Assembly: GCA_033851955.1 (NCBI GenBank) | Contig: JAWSVK010000001.1 | Coordinates: 124,001 to 188,000 of the forward strand | DNA from: Profundibacter sp033851955 | Lineage (GTDB): Bacteria; Pseudomonadota; Alphaproteobacteria; Rhodobacterales; Rhodobacteraceae | DNA: 64,000 bases | Direction: 5' to 3' | Part shown: positions 34,708 through 43,413 of the stretch, piece after piece | Layout: the number at the start of each line of letters is the position of its first letter | Numbering within the stretch: position 1 is the first letter of the stretch | Made by a program: the position numbers and the translations under genes | The notes under the pieces: model-generated | Database searches by the model: none | Told to the model about the DNA's origin: nothing | What the model saw: only the letters and a program-made list of their open reading frames with translations

Positions 34708-35403
34708 ATGTCCAATCCGTTAAAAATCGTTGCCGTCCCGATGCACCCCGAAGGGCTGAAATTCGTTGCCATTTTTGCGGCAATTTCTGTTGCGCTTGGC
34801 TTGCTTTGGGGCCCGCTGTTTTGGGTCGGCATGGTTCTGACGGTTTGGTGCTATTACTTCTTTCGCAACCCAGTGCGCTCGGTGCCACAAAATGACGATC
34901 TGATCCTGTCGCCCGCCGATGGCATCGTCAACCTGATCACCACCATGGTGCCGCCTGCCGATATGGGCTTAGGCGACGAGGAACGGGTGCGCGTGTCGGT
35001 GTTTATGAATGTGTTCAACTGCCATGTGAACCGCGCGCCAGTGGCGGGTGAATTCAGCAATATCACCTATCACAAGGGTAAATTCGTGAATGCATCACTG
35101 GACAAGGCCAGTGAGCACAACGAGCGAAACTCGCTGACGATCACGCGGCCTGATGGGTTGAAAATCGGCGTGATCCAGATTGCCGGATTGGTGGCACGCC
35201 GCATCGTTTGTTTCACAACGGTTGGTGCCCAAACGGACGCGGGCGTGGTGTTTGGCTTGATCCGGTTTGGCTCGCGGCTTGATGTGTTCCTACCTGTGGG
35301 CGTGCAGCCAAAAGTCGTGCTGGGCCAAAATGCCGTGGCAGGTGAAACCGCGCTGGCTGATCTGTCTGACCCGACACCAAACTACGTGGGAAAATCCATT
35401 TGA
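34708..35403 (+). CDS. psd: phosphatidylserine decarboxylase proenzyme
   Basis: The protein has 231 residues of the short, archaeal/type II-like Psd family. Two membrane segments lie near 17-50, and the catalytic part contains SPADGIVN, FMNVFNCHVNRAP and the self-cleavage site Gly188-Ser189 in RFGSRLD. That serine becomes the pyruvoyl prosthetic group. It makes phosphatidylethanolamine from phosphatidylserine in the inner membrane. The stop overlaps the start of pssA. Confidence 0.94.
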   Translation: MSNPLKIVAVPMHPEGLKFVAIFAAISVALGLLWGPLFWVGMVLTVWCYYFFRNPVRSVPQNDDLILSPADGIVNLITTMVPPADMGLGDEERVRVSVFMNVFNCHVNRAPVAGEFSNITYHKGKFVNASLDKASEHNERNSLTITRPDGLKIGVIQIAGLVARRIVCFTTVGAQTDAGVVFGLIRFGSRLDVFLPVGVQPKVVLGQNAVAGETALADLSDPTPNYVGKSI

Positions 35404-36143
35404 ACGTACCAGAGCCAAAAAACGTGCCGCTGCGGCGGTTCATTCCGAACTTTGTCACCATTTTCGGGCTTTGTGCTGGTTTGACGGCTGTGCGGTCTGG
35501 AATGGCTGGGAATTACTCGGTGGCAATGGCGCTGTTGATGCTGGCGGTTTTGTTGGACGGCGTTGATGGAAAATTGGCGCGGATGCTGGATTCAAGTAGC
35601 CAGTTCGGGGCTGAGCTGGACACGCTGGCCGATTTCTTTAACTTTGGCATCGCGCCAACCATCCTGCTGTATCTGATGTTTTTTGCAGGCACTGAATTTG
35701 CCAACATCGGCTGGCTCGCGCTGATCATGTTCACCATCGCCTGCATGATGCGCTTGGCGCGGTTCAACGTCGCTCTGCTCGAGGATGACGACACCCCGCA
35801 GGACGACCGGTTCTTTGTTGGCGTACCGGCACCTGCGCTGGCGTTGCTTGGGTTTTTACCCGCCTTTTTGTACCTAAGCGGATGGAGCAGCATAGCCGAT
35901 CACCAAGTGATGATTTCTCTTTATATCATCGCAGCAGGAGCCTTGGCCGTCAGCCGGATTCCGACATTTTCGTTAAAACAAGTCAGCGTCAAACGCGAGC
36001 ATCAGGCCGTGGTTTTTGGCTTGGTTGTGTTGTTCATGATCAGCCTGACGGTGTTCCCGTGGCATGTGATGGTCTTGGTCGATCTGATCTATCTGGTATC
36101 CCTACCGATGTCCTATCGGGCGGCCAAACAAAACAGCGTTTGA
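35400..36143 (+). CDS. pssA: CDP-diacylglycerol-serine O-phosphatidyltransferase
   Basis: The protein has 247 residues starting at TTG 35400, which overlaps the psd stop (TTGA). The CDP-alcohol phosphatidyltransferase signature D-G-x2-D-G-x-A-R-x8-G-x3-D-x3-D is present as LDGVDGKLAR followed by FGAELDTLADF. About six to eight membrane helices follow. It makes phosphatidylserine, the substrate of Psd, so the order eptA-dgkA-psd-pssA forms one phosphatidylethanolamine supply-and-use operon. Confidence 0.94.
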   Translation: MNVPEPKNVPLRRFIPNFVTIFGLCAGLTAVRSGMAGNYSVAMALLMLAVLLDGVDGKLARMLDSSSQFGAELDTLADFFNFGIAPTILLYLMFFAGTEFANIGWLALIMFTIACMMRLARFNVALLEDDDTPQDDRFFVGVPAPALALLGFLPAFLYLSGWSSIADHQVMISLYIIAAGALAVSRIPTFSLKQVSVKREHQAVVFGLVVLFMISLTVFPWHVMVLVDLIYLVSLPMSYRAAKQNSV

Positions 36144-36195
36144 CAAACACCCTCGCACATGATCGCGTCCCCCAATTGATGGACGGAGATGATGT

Positions 36196-37392
36196 ATGAA
36201 ACAATCAAACAGGATCAGCACATTGCTAAGCGGTGTGGACAATGACAGCACCGCTGATCGCGATGGCGGCTGGGGTACATTCCTTAAAGCACGGCGCATG
36301 ATTGCCGGTGGCATCGATGTGACCGAATTGACCATCGGTGAACATGATATTCGCACCCATCCCGACATTCTGAACGCCATGCATCAGGCCGCCATTGGCG
36401 GTCATACCGGATACGCCAGCGTGCCGGGCACGCCCGAGCTTCGCCAAGCTGTGGCCGCACGGGTGCAAGCGCAAACTGGCGTGGCCACAACCGCAGATAA
36501 CGTTCTGATTACACCGGGGGGGCAATCCGCCCTGTTTGCCACCCATCATGCGGTTTGTGACGAAGGCGATACAGCGCTTTATATTGACCCCTATTACGCC
36601 ACCTACCCCGCTACCCTGCGCGCGGTCGGGGCAAGGCCGCAAACCATTCCAGCCCATGCAGCAGATGGTTTTCAGCCCCGCGCCTCCGAAATTGCCAAAC
36701 ACGCCAGCGGCGCTAAATCCCTGTTGATCAACTCGCCCAACAACCCAACGGGCGTGGTCTATTCCCGTGCCACGTTAGACGGCATCGCGCAAACCTGCAT
36801 TGAACATGACCTATGGCTGATCTCAGACGAGGTCTATGACACCCAGATCTGGCAAGGCGAGCACATCAGTCCGCGCGCCCTGCCTGATATGGCTGAACGC
36901 ACCTTGGTGGTTGGCTCGATGTCCAAAAGCTTTGCCATGACGGGTAGCCGCATTGGTTGGATCATTGCCCCTGAACCGGTGATCGAAAACCTGATCAATC
37001 TGGCAACCCACACGACCTATGGCGTGGCCGGTTACATCCAAGACGCCGCCCTATACGCGCTGGGTCGCGGCGCCCCAATGGAACGTGACATCGCCGCCCC
37101 ATTCAAACGTCGCCGCGAGATCTCTATGCAAGTGCTGGCAGGTCAAAACGTGGTCAAACATGTGCCCTGTATGGGGGCGATGTACCTGATGCTGGACATC
37201 CGCGCCACGGGGATGACGGGGTTAGGTTTTGCCGACGCCTTGCTAGAGGCCGAACATATTGCCACAATGCCCGGTGAAAGCTTTGGCACCTCGGCAGCGG
37301 GCCATATCAGGGTCGCGATGACGGTTGAGGATACAGCCTTTGAGGCAGCGCTGACGCGGCTTGTTATATTCGCTCAAAGCCAGACAAATTAA
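36196..37392 (+). CDS. class I/II PLP-dependent aminotransferase
   Basis: The protein has 398 residues and a fold-type I aminotransferase layout. The PLP lysine is Lys244 in SMSKSFAMTGSRIGW, with NSPNNPTGVVYS (179-190), ISDEVYD (209-215) and an R-x-A motif near the end (HIRVAMTVED). GGAG (36185-36188) is 7 bases before ATG 36196. It resembles aspartate/aromatic-type transaminases; substrate choice is not visible. The next gene starts about 30 bases after its stop on the same strand. Confidence 0.88.
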   Translation: MKQSNRISTLLSGVDNDSTADRDGGWGTFLKARRMIAGGIDVTELTIGEHDIRTHPDILNAMHQAAIGGHTGYASVPGTPELRQAVAARVQAQTGVATTADNVLITPGGQSALFATHHAVCDEGDTALYIDPYYATYPATLRAVGARPQTIPAHAADGFQPRASEIAKHASGAKSLLINSPNNPTGVVYSRATLDGIAQTCIEHDLWLISDEVYDTQIWQGEHISPRALPDMAERTLVVGSMSKSFAMTGSRIGWIIAPEPVIENLINLATHTTYGVAGYIQDAALYALGRGAPMERDIAAPFKRRREISMQVLAGQNVVKHVPCMGAMYLMLDIRATGMTGLGFADALLEAEHIATMPGESFGTSAAGHIRVAMTVEDTAFEAALTRLVIFAQSQTN

Positions 37393-37420
37393 CCCGACCA
37401 AATTGACAAAAGGAAAACCC

Positions 37421-38221
37421 ATGCCCAGCAGCTTTCGTGACCTACACCAACGCGGCAATCCCTTCATTCTGGCAAATGCGTGGGACGCTGGCAGTGCCAA
37501 AATGTTGGCGGGCTTAGGCGCGCAGGCGATTGCAACCTCATCGGGCGCACATGCTTTCACCATGGGGCGCCCTGATATGGGCACGCTGACCCGTGACGAG
37601 GCGCTGGCCCATGCCCAAGAACTGATCGCGGCGGTGGATATCCCTGTTTCGGGCGACTTTGAAAATGGCTTTGGCGATGATCCGGACACCTGCGCCGAAA
37701 CGGTGCGCCTGTCGGGGGAAATTGGATTGGCCGGAATTTGTATTGAGGACATCGCCCTGCCCAGCAGCGCGGCCTATGACTTTGACCTGTCAGTGGAGCG
37801 TATCCGTGCGGCGGCGGCGGCGGCCCGCAATCTGCCCAATGATTTTGTGCTGGTCGCCCGCGCAGATGGTGTGCTGAACGAACAATATGATCTGGCCGAA
37901 GCCATCAAGCGCATCCAAGGCTTTGAGGCGGCGGGCGCTGATTGCGTTTATATCCCGATGCCCGCCAGCATGGACGATTTGGCCCGCATATGTGCGGCCA
38001 CCAACCTGCCTGTGAATGCACTGGCGGCAGGCCCCTTTGCCAAGGTCAGCCGCGCAGAGTTCGCCAATATTGGCGTGGCACGCATTTCATTGGGGGCCGC
38101 ATTGGCGCGGGTCACCCACCGCGCGATTTATGACGCGGCGACTGCGATGTTTGGGAGCGGCGATTTCACGGTCCTGAACAAAGCGTTGCCAGCCAGTGTA
38201 ACCGACAAATTACTGGGTTAG
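37421..38221 (+). CDS. isocitrate lyase/PEP mutase-superfamily protein
   Basis: From ATG 37421 (preceded by AAAGGAAA) there are 266 residues. Superfamily features are FILANAWDAGSAKMLAG near 13-29, the metal-binding SGDFENGFGDDPDTCAETV segment and ICIEDI around 107-112. The catalytic-loop Lys-Lys-Cys-Gly-His motif of true isocitrate lyase is missing, so C-C lysis of a smaller 2-oxo acid, or oxaloacetate/phosphonate chemistry, is more likely. It overlaps the convergent pmtA by four bases. Confidence 0.83.
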   Translation: MPSSFRDLHQRGNPFILANAWDAGSAKMLAGLGAQAIATSSGAHAFTMGRPDMGTLTRDEALAHAQELIAAVDIPVSGDFENGFGDDPDTCAETVRLSGEIGLAGICIEDIALPSSAAYDFDLSVERIRAAAAAARNLPNDFVLVARADGVLNEQYDLAEAIKRIQGFEAAGADCVYIPMPASMDDLARICAATNLPVNALAAGPFAKVSRAEFANIGVARISLGAALARVTHRAIYDAATAMFGSGDFTVLNKALPASVTDKLLG

Positions 38222-38853
38222 TTTAGCGGCGTACTGTCGCCTTGCTTTTCCATCCGTAGGAAAGTGAACATACCCATCGGGGGCAGTTTGCTCTGGTCTT
38301 GGATGTCCAAATCATCCTCGCCCAAAATGCGGTGAATGGAAAAATCCGAATGCCAACCGATTTTGTTGGCAAAGGGCGCAAAGGCCTTTTCCATCACCGA
38401 CAACGCGCCTTTTTCACGGGCGAAATGATTGACGATCAGCACCTGTCCACCGGGTTTGCAAACCCGTGCCATTTCAGCAATCACCAGTTCAGGATCAGGC
38501 ACCACCGACACCAGATACATTGCGACAACCGTGTCAAAATGATTGTCCGGCAACGCCATGTCACGAGCGTCCATCTCTGTGATCGCCTCAACATGTGTCA
38601 GCCCACGTTTGGATACCTTTTTGCGGGCTTTGGCCAGCATATGGGTGGAAACGTCAATACCAGTGACCTGCAAATGCGGTTGGTAATGCTTCAGCGACAG
38701 GCCTGTGCCGACCCCGACTTCAAGCACTTTACCTTGGCGCGTGTTGATATGCTGGATGGCGCGTTTGCGACCGACCATGGTAATGGCCCCAAATGTTTTG
38801 TCGTAAATCGGTGCCCAAGCTTTGTATGAACTCTTTACTGCGTTGATATCCAA
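38218..38853 (-). CDS. pmtA: phosphatidylethanolamine N-methyltransferase, Rhodobacter type
   Basis: The protein has 211 residues, a soluble class I SAM methyltransferase. Motif I is VLEVGVGTGLSLKHY (43-57), with the acidic GIDVS at 65-69 and CKPGGQVLIVNHF in the motif III region. The N-terminal YKAWAPIYDKTFG is typical of the Rhodobacter/Sinorhizobium PmtA group, which converts phosphatidylethanolamine to phosphatidylcholine. The phosphatidylethanolamine operon just upstream on the other strand fits. A UbiE/COQ5-like function is the main alternative. Confidence 0.8.
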   Translation of the reverse strand: MDINAVKSSYKAWAPIYDKTFGAITMVGRKRAIQHINTRQGKVLEVGVGTGLSLKHYQPHLQVTGIDVSTHMLAKARKKVSKRGLTHVEAITEMDARDMALPDNHFDTVVAMYLVSVVPDPELVIAEMARVCKPGGQVLIVNHFAREKGALSVMEKAFAPFANKIGWHSDFSIHRILGEDDLDIQDQSKLPPMGMFTFLRMEKQGDSTPLN

Positions 38854-39008
38854 TGAATTTTTCCTGTATGCACTGCTGGCACGGCAATTATTGCGGCCTA
38901 ATAGCGACCAGTTTCACAGCATTTACGACATACTGCAAGGTGGATTTTTCCGATAGGCGGCATACTCCGCTCTTGCCAAATCAGCTTGCCCATGGCCCTA
39001 TCGCAGCT

Positions 39009-40397
39009 ATGAATCATGATGAATTAAACCATTGGTCCAAACGCGCTGCTGATTGGGCGCGGGACTATCATGCGGGCCTGCGCGACCAGCCAGTGCGCGC
39101 CGATGTTAAACCCGGCGAAACGGCCGCTAAATTGCCCAGCCAAGCGCCCGAAATGGCCGAGCCGATGGAGCAAATCTTTGCGGATTTCGAAGCCATCGTG
39201 CCCGGCGCCACCACCCATTGGCAACACCCGCGCTTTTTCGCGTATTTTCCGGCGAATGCGTCGCCTGCTTCTATGCTGGCCGAGCAGTTGGCCAATGCGA
39301 TCGCGGGCCAAGCGATGCTGTGGCAAACCGCCCCCGCCGCCAATGAAATCGAAGAAGTGATGATCAACTGGCTGCGCGATGCAATGGGCTTGCCGGATGA
39401 TTTCACCGGCACCATTCATGACAGCGCCACCACCACCACATTGTCCGCCATCCTAACAATGCGCGAACGTGTTTTGGACTGGAAAGGCAACACCCAAGGG
39501 CTGTCCGCCCTGCCCCGACTGCGCCTTTACGCGTCTGGCGAAACCCATTCCAGCATCGACAAGGCCGCAAGGATCGCGGGTATTGGCCAAGACAATCTGG
39601 TGAAAATCCCGACCAATGCGATGCACCAAATGGACACGACAGCGCTGGATGCGGCCATCAAGGCAGACCTTGCGGCGGGCTACCTGCCTGCCGGTGTGAT
39701 TGCTTGCGTGGGTGGCACCTCAATCGGGGCCAGCGATGATATTGCGACCACGGTCAAGGTGGCCAAAGCGCATGACCTATATGTTCACGTTGACGCCGCG
39801 TGGGCCGGTTCAGCGATGATTTGCCCTGAATATCGGCACATCTGGGATGGCATCAATGGGGCAGACAGCATTGTGTTTAACCCGCATAAATGGCTGGGCG
39901 CGCAGTTTGATTGCGCCGTTCAATTCTTGAAAAACCCTGTCGAACAGATCAACACATTGGGGCTGCGGCCCGAATATTTGAACACGCTGGGCCAAGAGGA
40001 AATCATCAATTACAACGAATGGACGGTGCCCTTGGGCCGCCGTTTCAGGGGGCTGAAGCTGTGGTTCACCCTGCGGGCCTATGGGCTTGAGGGGTTGCGG
40101 ACACGCTTGCGAAACCACATCAATTGGTCTCGTGAGTGTCATGATATCATTAGCAAAATGGATGGCTTTGAAATCACCACAGCACCTGCATTTTCGCTAT
40201 TCACCTTCCGCTACAATGACAGTGACGCGCAAACCGAAGCGCTGCTGGCGCGCATCAATGATGATGGCCGGATTTACCTGACACAAACCCGCCACAACGG
40301 CGCATTTGTGATCCGCATGCAGGTGGGCCAATTTGACTGCACCAAAGATGATGTCATGATGGTGCCAACTGTCCTTAAGGATCTGACCGGAGGCTGA
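39009..40397 (+). CDS. PLP-dependent decarboxylase (aromatic amino acid/glutamate decarboxylase family)
   Basis: ATG 39009 gives 462 residues; the 52 earlier codons of the frame overlap the divergent promoter region and look non-coding. Group II decarboxylase motifs are HWQHPRFFAYFP near 70-81, SGETHSSIDKAARIAG with the PLP-stacking His180, VDAAWAGSAM (Asp262) and the PLP lysine Lys294 in FNPHKWLG. It most resembles aromatic-L-amino-acid decarboxylases (tryptophan, tyrosine or DOPA). The amine product and its use are not evident from neighbours. Confidence 0.88.
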   Translation: MNHDELNHWSKRAADWARDYHAGLRDQPVRADVKPGETAAKLPSQAPEMAEPMEQIFADFEAIVPGATTHWQHPRFFAYFPANASPASMLAEQLANAIAGQAMLWQTAPAANEIEEVMINWLRDAMGLPDDFTGTIHDSATTTTLSAILTMRERVLDWKGNTQGLSALPRLRLYASGETHSSIDKAARIAGIGQDNLVKIPTNAMHQMDTTALDAAIKADLAAGYLPAGVIACVGGTSIGASDDIATTVKVAKAHDLYVHVDAAWAGSAMICPEYRHIWDGINGADSIVFNPHKWLGAQFDCAVQFLKNPVEQINTLGLRPEYLNTLGQEEIINYNEWTVPLGRRFRGLKLWFTLRAYGLEGLRTRLRNHINWSRECHDIISKMDGFEITTAPAFSLFTFRYNDSDAQTEALLARINDDGRIYLTQTRHNGAFVIRMQVGQFDCTKDDVMMVPTVLKDLTGG

Positions 40398-40398
40398 C

Positions 40399-41271
40399 AT
40401 GGGCCTGCTATTTGCTCTATTGATTTCGCTGCTGCCCGCAATGGCCGCGGCACAAAACTATCCGAGTTATAAAAACCCATACGTCAACGATTACGCCGAT
40501 ATTATCAGCGCTGAGGACGAAGCCGCGCTTATGCAGCAGCTGCAAGAGCTGCGCAGCGAAAGAGGCGTTGAGGTCACCGTGTTGACCATCGGCAGCCGGC
40601 ATATTTATGGCGGCAACGACAGTCTTGAGGGGTTCGCCACCGGGTTGTTCAATCACTGGGGCATTGGCAATGCCAAACGCAACGACGGTATTTTGATACT
40701 GGTTGCGCGTCACGACCGCGAGATGCGGGTTGAACTGGGCAGCGGGTATAACAGTGAATATGACGCCGCCGCCGAAGACGTGGTTGATTCACATTTCCTG
40801 TTGGCCTTTCAATATGATAAGTATTCCGAAGGCATTCGCACAGGCACCAACGAAGTGATCCGCCGCATCGTTATGCCCTTGGCCGAGGGCAAGGGCCGCC
40901 CGCTTGACGCTGACAGAAAATGGGACCCGGGCCTGGTTATTTTCTTTTCAATTTTCGGCGGTTTCTTCTCTCTCTTTTTCGGCGCGGTGTTTTTCCAACG
41001 CATCGTTGACTATTTCGCCCGCTTTCGAGAATGCCCAAATTGCGGACGCAAAGGCGGGCTGCGCCGTTTTCGCGAAATCCTAGAAAGCGCCACGACCCTC
41101 AGTTCAGGCAGCGGCATCACCACCACCACCTGCGAACATTGTGACTATCGCCGTGAGCAAAATTACACCATCTCGCGCCGCTCCTCATCGCGATCCTCAT
41201 CCTCCTCCAGTGGCGGCAGCAGCTTTGGCGGCGGCTCATCATCTGGTGGCGGTGCGTCGGGCCGCTGGTAG
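40399..41271 (+). CDS. TPM-domain (YgcG-like) membrane protein
   Basis: The protein has 290 residues. A signal peptide (1-19, ending AMAAAQ) is followed by a TPM domain (about 25-165) with YVNDYADIIS, GRIGNAKRNDGILILVA-like and RVELGSGYNS segments. A membrane helix (about 178-200), a zinc-ribbon-like set of CPNCG and CEHCD pairs, and a Ser/Gly-rich tail ending SFGGGSSSGGGASGRW complete it. TPM proteins act in photosystem repair or membrane-protein quality control; the bacterial role is unclear. It starts two bases after the decarboxylase stop. Confidence 0.85.
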   Translation: MGLLFALLISLLPAMAAAQNYPSYKNPYVNDYADIISAEDEAALMQQLQELRSERGVEVTVLTIGSRHIYGGNDSLEGFATGLFNHWGIGNAKRNDGILILVARHDREMRVELGSGYNSEYDAAAEDVVDSHFLLAFQYDKYSEGIRTGTNEVIRRIVMPLAEGKGRPLDADRKWDPGLVIFFSIFGGFFSLFFGAVFFQRIVDYFARFRECPNCGRKGGLRRFREILESATTLSSGSGITTTTCEHCDYRREQNYTISRRSSSRSSSSSSGGSSFGGGSSSGGGASGRW

Positions 41272-41478
41272 CCTGAAAACGACAATATGGCGCAAACAGG
41301 CAAGACTTAGTCGAAATTGACGGCATCCTATCCTTGCAACAGGAGAAGAAATGCCGACCAAAAACTGGATCATAACACTGGTGACACGGGCCATCGGGGC
41401 GCGGCGTGGACGGGCTGCGCGGGGGCGTCCCTAGGGCGGATTTCGCCCTTTGTTATTCCCAACCTGAAAGAACCTGAC

Positions 41479-43011
41479 ATGCCCATTCGTCAAACTCGTC
41501 GCTCTGGCGGCCGCGCGGCCCGTGTGGCCCTACGTGCAGCTCCGCTTGCCCAAGATTTACGCCCCGTGCGCCCCGGTATGGAGGGCGGTCGCTACACCCC
41601 CCTATCACAGGCCGATATTGAACGCATTCATCACGGCGCGCTTGATGCTCTAGAGCAAATCGGCCTGGCAGACGCGCCGCAAAGCGGGATTGACATCATG
41701 ACCGCGGCGGGCGCGATTTTGGGCGATGATGGGCGGTTACGGTTTCCCCGCGCGTTGGTTGAAGACATGCTGGCCAAGGCCGCTAAATCGGTCACCCTAT
41801 GTGGCCGTGACCCCGCCCATGACATGCAGATCGGCGGCAATCGGGTGTATTACGGCACAGCGGGTGCCGCCGTTCATTTGGTGGATGTGGCCACCAACAC
41901 CTACCGCGAAAGCACCTTGCAAGACCTGTTTGATGCGGCGCGCATTGCCGATCAAATGGACAACATCCATTTTCTGCAACGCCCCATGGTGGCCCGCGAT
42001 GTGACCGACAATTTCGAGTTGGATATGAACACGATATACGCTTGCACCAGCGGCACCACCAAACACATCGGCACCTCGTTTGTGGAACCGGATTTCGTCG
42101 CTGGTGGCATTGATCTACTGCATATGATTGCTGGCGGAGAAGACAAATGGCGGGCCCGCCCGTTTATGTCGAACTCCAATTGTTTCGTGGTGCCACCCAT
42201 GCGCTTTGCCACCGAAAGCTGTCAGGTGATGGAGAACTGCATTGCCGCTGGCATGCCTGTCCTGCTGTTGTCAGCCGGCCAAGCAGGCGCCACCGCCCCC
42301 GCCTCGATCGCGGGCGCGATCATGCAGGCCGTGGCCGAATGTCTGGCGGGCATCGTCTATGTGAACGCCATTTCGCCCGGCTATCCCGCAGTGTTCGGCA
42401 CTTGGCCTTTTGTGTCGGACCTGCGCACAGGCGCAATGTCCGGTGGCTCGGGCGAGCAAGCGCTGCTGACCGCAGGCTGTGCCCAAATGCACCATTTCTA
42501 CGGTCTCCCTGGCGGTGCTGCGGCGGGCATCGCTGATGCCAAACTGCCCGATATGCAGGCCGGATGGGAGCAAGGCATATCCAATGTCATGGCGGGTCTC
42601 TCGGGCTTGAACATCGTCTATGAGGCAGCGGGGATGCATGCCTCATTGCTGGGATTTTGCCTTGAAAGCCTGATCCTTGGGGATGATCTGATCGGCCAAG
42701 CCCAACGCTGTGTGCGCGGCATCGAAGTGAATGACGACACCATCGGGCTTGAGGTCATGCGCGCCACCTGTCTGGATGGTCCGATGCATTATCTGGGCCA
42801 CGAGCAGACCTTGGGCCTGATGCAAACCGAATACCTATACCCGAAAACCGCCAACCGCCTGTCGCCAAAGGAATGGCAGGAATATGACCGACCCGAGCTG
42901 GTCCCCGCCGCAACCAAGCGCAAGGACGAAATACTGGCCACGACCTCAGCCGCCATATTTGATCCGGTGTTGGATGCCCAAATCCGCGCCGCGTTTAACA
43001 TTCACCTATAG
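41479..43011 (+). CDS. trimethylamine methyltransferase (MttB) superfamily protein, non-pyrrolysine
   Basis: ATG 41479 gives 510 residues; the long in-frame leader from 41317 has atypical sequence and is rejected. The protein has the MttB TIM-barrel pattern: AGAAVHLVDVATNTYR, an N-terminal arginine-rich tail (RQTRRSGGRAARV), SNSNCFVVPPMRF and YGLPGGAAAGIADAKLPD. No in-frame TAG occurs, so it lacks pyrrolysine, like the glycine-betaine-type methyltransferases that pass methyl groups to a corrinoid protein. No corrinoid carrier or MtbA/MtgA partner is adjacent. Its 3' end overlaps the convergent NIPSNAP gene by 6 bases. Confidence 0.87.
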   Translation: MPIRQTRRSGGRAARVALRAAPLAQDLRPVRPGMEGGRYTPLSQADIERIHHGALDALEQIGLADAPQSGIDIMTAAGAILGDDGRLRFPRALVEDMLAKAAKSVTLCGRDPAHDMQIGGNRVYYGTAGAAVHLVDVATNTYRESTLQDLFDAARIADQMDNIHFLQRPMVARDVTDNFELDMNTIYACTSGTTKHIGTSFVEPDFVAGGIDLLHMIAGGEDKWRARPFMSNSNCFVVPPMRFATESCQVMENCIAAGMPVLLLSAGQAGATAPASIAGAIMQAVAECLAGIVYVNAISPGYPAVFGTWPFVSDLRTGAMSGGSGEQALLTAGCAQMHHFYGLPGGAAAGIADAKLPDMQAGWEQGISNVMAGLSGLNIVYEAAGMHASLLGFCLESLILGDDLIGQAQRCVRGIEVNDDTIGLEVMRATCLDGPMHYLGHEQTLGLMQTEYLYPKTANRLSPKEWQEYDRPELVPAATKRKDEILATTSAAIFDPVLDAQIRAAFNIHL

Positions 43012-43341
43012 GCCCGTTGCAGTTTGCTTGGCATGGGGCAAAGAGGCGTTTTTCAGGAAAATCCGCTCCTCTGTGCGAATGAACCTATGTTCTTTTGCAA
43101 AAGCGTAGTTTTGCTGGCCTAATGGGTGTGCAGCCAGACGGGCACGGTAGCTTTCGTAATCCGCCAAGGATGGCAGCGAATAAACCCCGTAGGCCGTTGT
43201 GGATGAGCCCTCATGCGGGGCGTAATACCCGATCAGGTCGGCGCCGCAGTCCGGGATGGCTTGGCCCCAGTTTCGGGCATATTGAGTGAATTTATCGCCT
43301 TGGTACGGGTCGATTTCATAACGAATAAAACATGTGATCAT
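43006..43341 (-). CDS. NIPSNAP-family protein
   Basis: From ATG 43341 (MITCFIRYEIDPYQ) there are 111 residues; ATG 43353 is four codons upstream. It is a small dimeric alpha/beta-barrel (ferredoxin-like) protein of the NIPSNAP family, recognisable from CFIRYEIDPYQGDKFTQYA and GYYAPHEGSSTTAYGVYS. The biochemical role of bacterial members is not established. It is divergent from an ArsR-type regulator, across a promoter with a perfect palindrome, and is the likely target of that regulator. Confidence 0.83.
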   Translation of the reverse strand: MITCFIRYEIDPYQGDKFTQYARNWGQAIPDCGADLIGYYAPHEGSSTTAYGVYSLPSLADYESYRARLAAHPLGQQNYAFAKEHRFIRTEERIFLKNASLPHAKQTATGL

Positions 43342-43389
43342 TGCTGGCTCCATTGTGTGTGGTCCTGCCTAACATCTTGCGTGGCTCGT

Positions 43390-43413
43390 ATAGTTCGCCT
43401 AAGGTCGAACTAT
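43390..43413. promoter_or_regulatory. palindromic operator overlapping the ArsR-family start codon
   Basis: ATAGTTCG (43390-43397), 8 bases, CGAACTAT (43406-43413) is a perfect inverted repeat. Its right arm covers the first two bases of ATG 43412, so a bound dimer would block both transcription and initiation. AAGG (43401-43404) inside it serves as the ribosome site. It is likely bound by the ArsR-type protein encoded next to it. Confidence 0.65.

Noticed and set aside
38853..39008. 52-codon extension of the PLP decarboxylase upstream of ATG 39009
   Set aside because: The sequence is unlike the family N-terminus and lies in the divergent promoter region shared with pmtA.
41479..43011. Pyrrolysine-containing trimethylamine methyltransferase
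   Set aside because: No in-frame TAG before the terminal stop and no pyl genes nearby; it belongs to the non-pyrrolysine MttB group.
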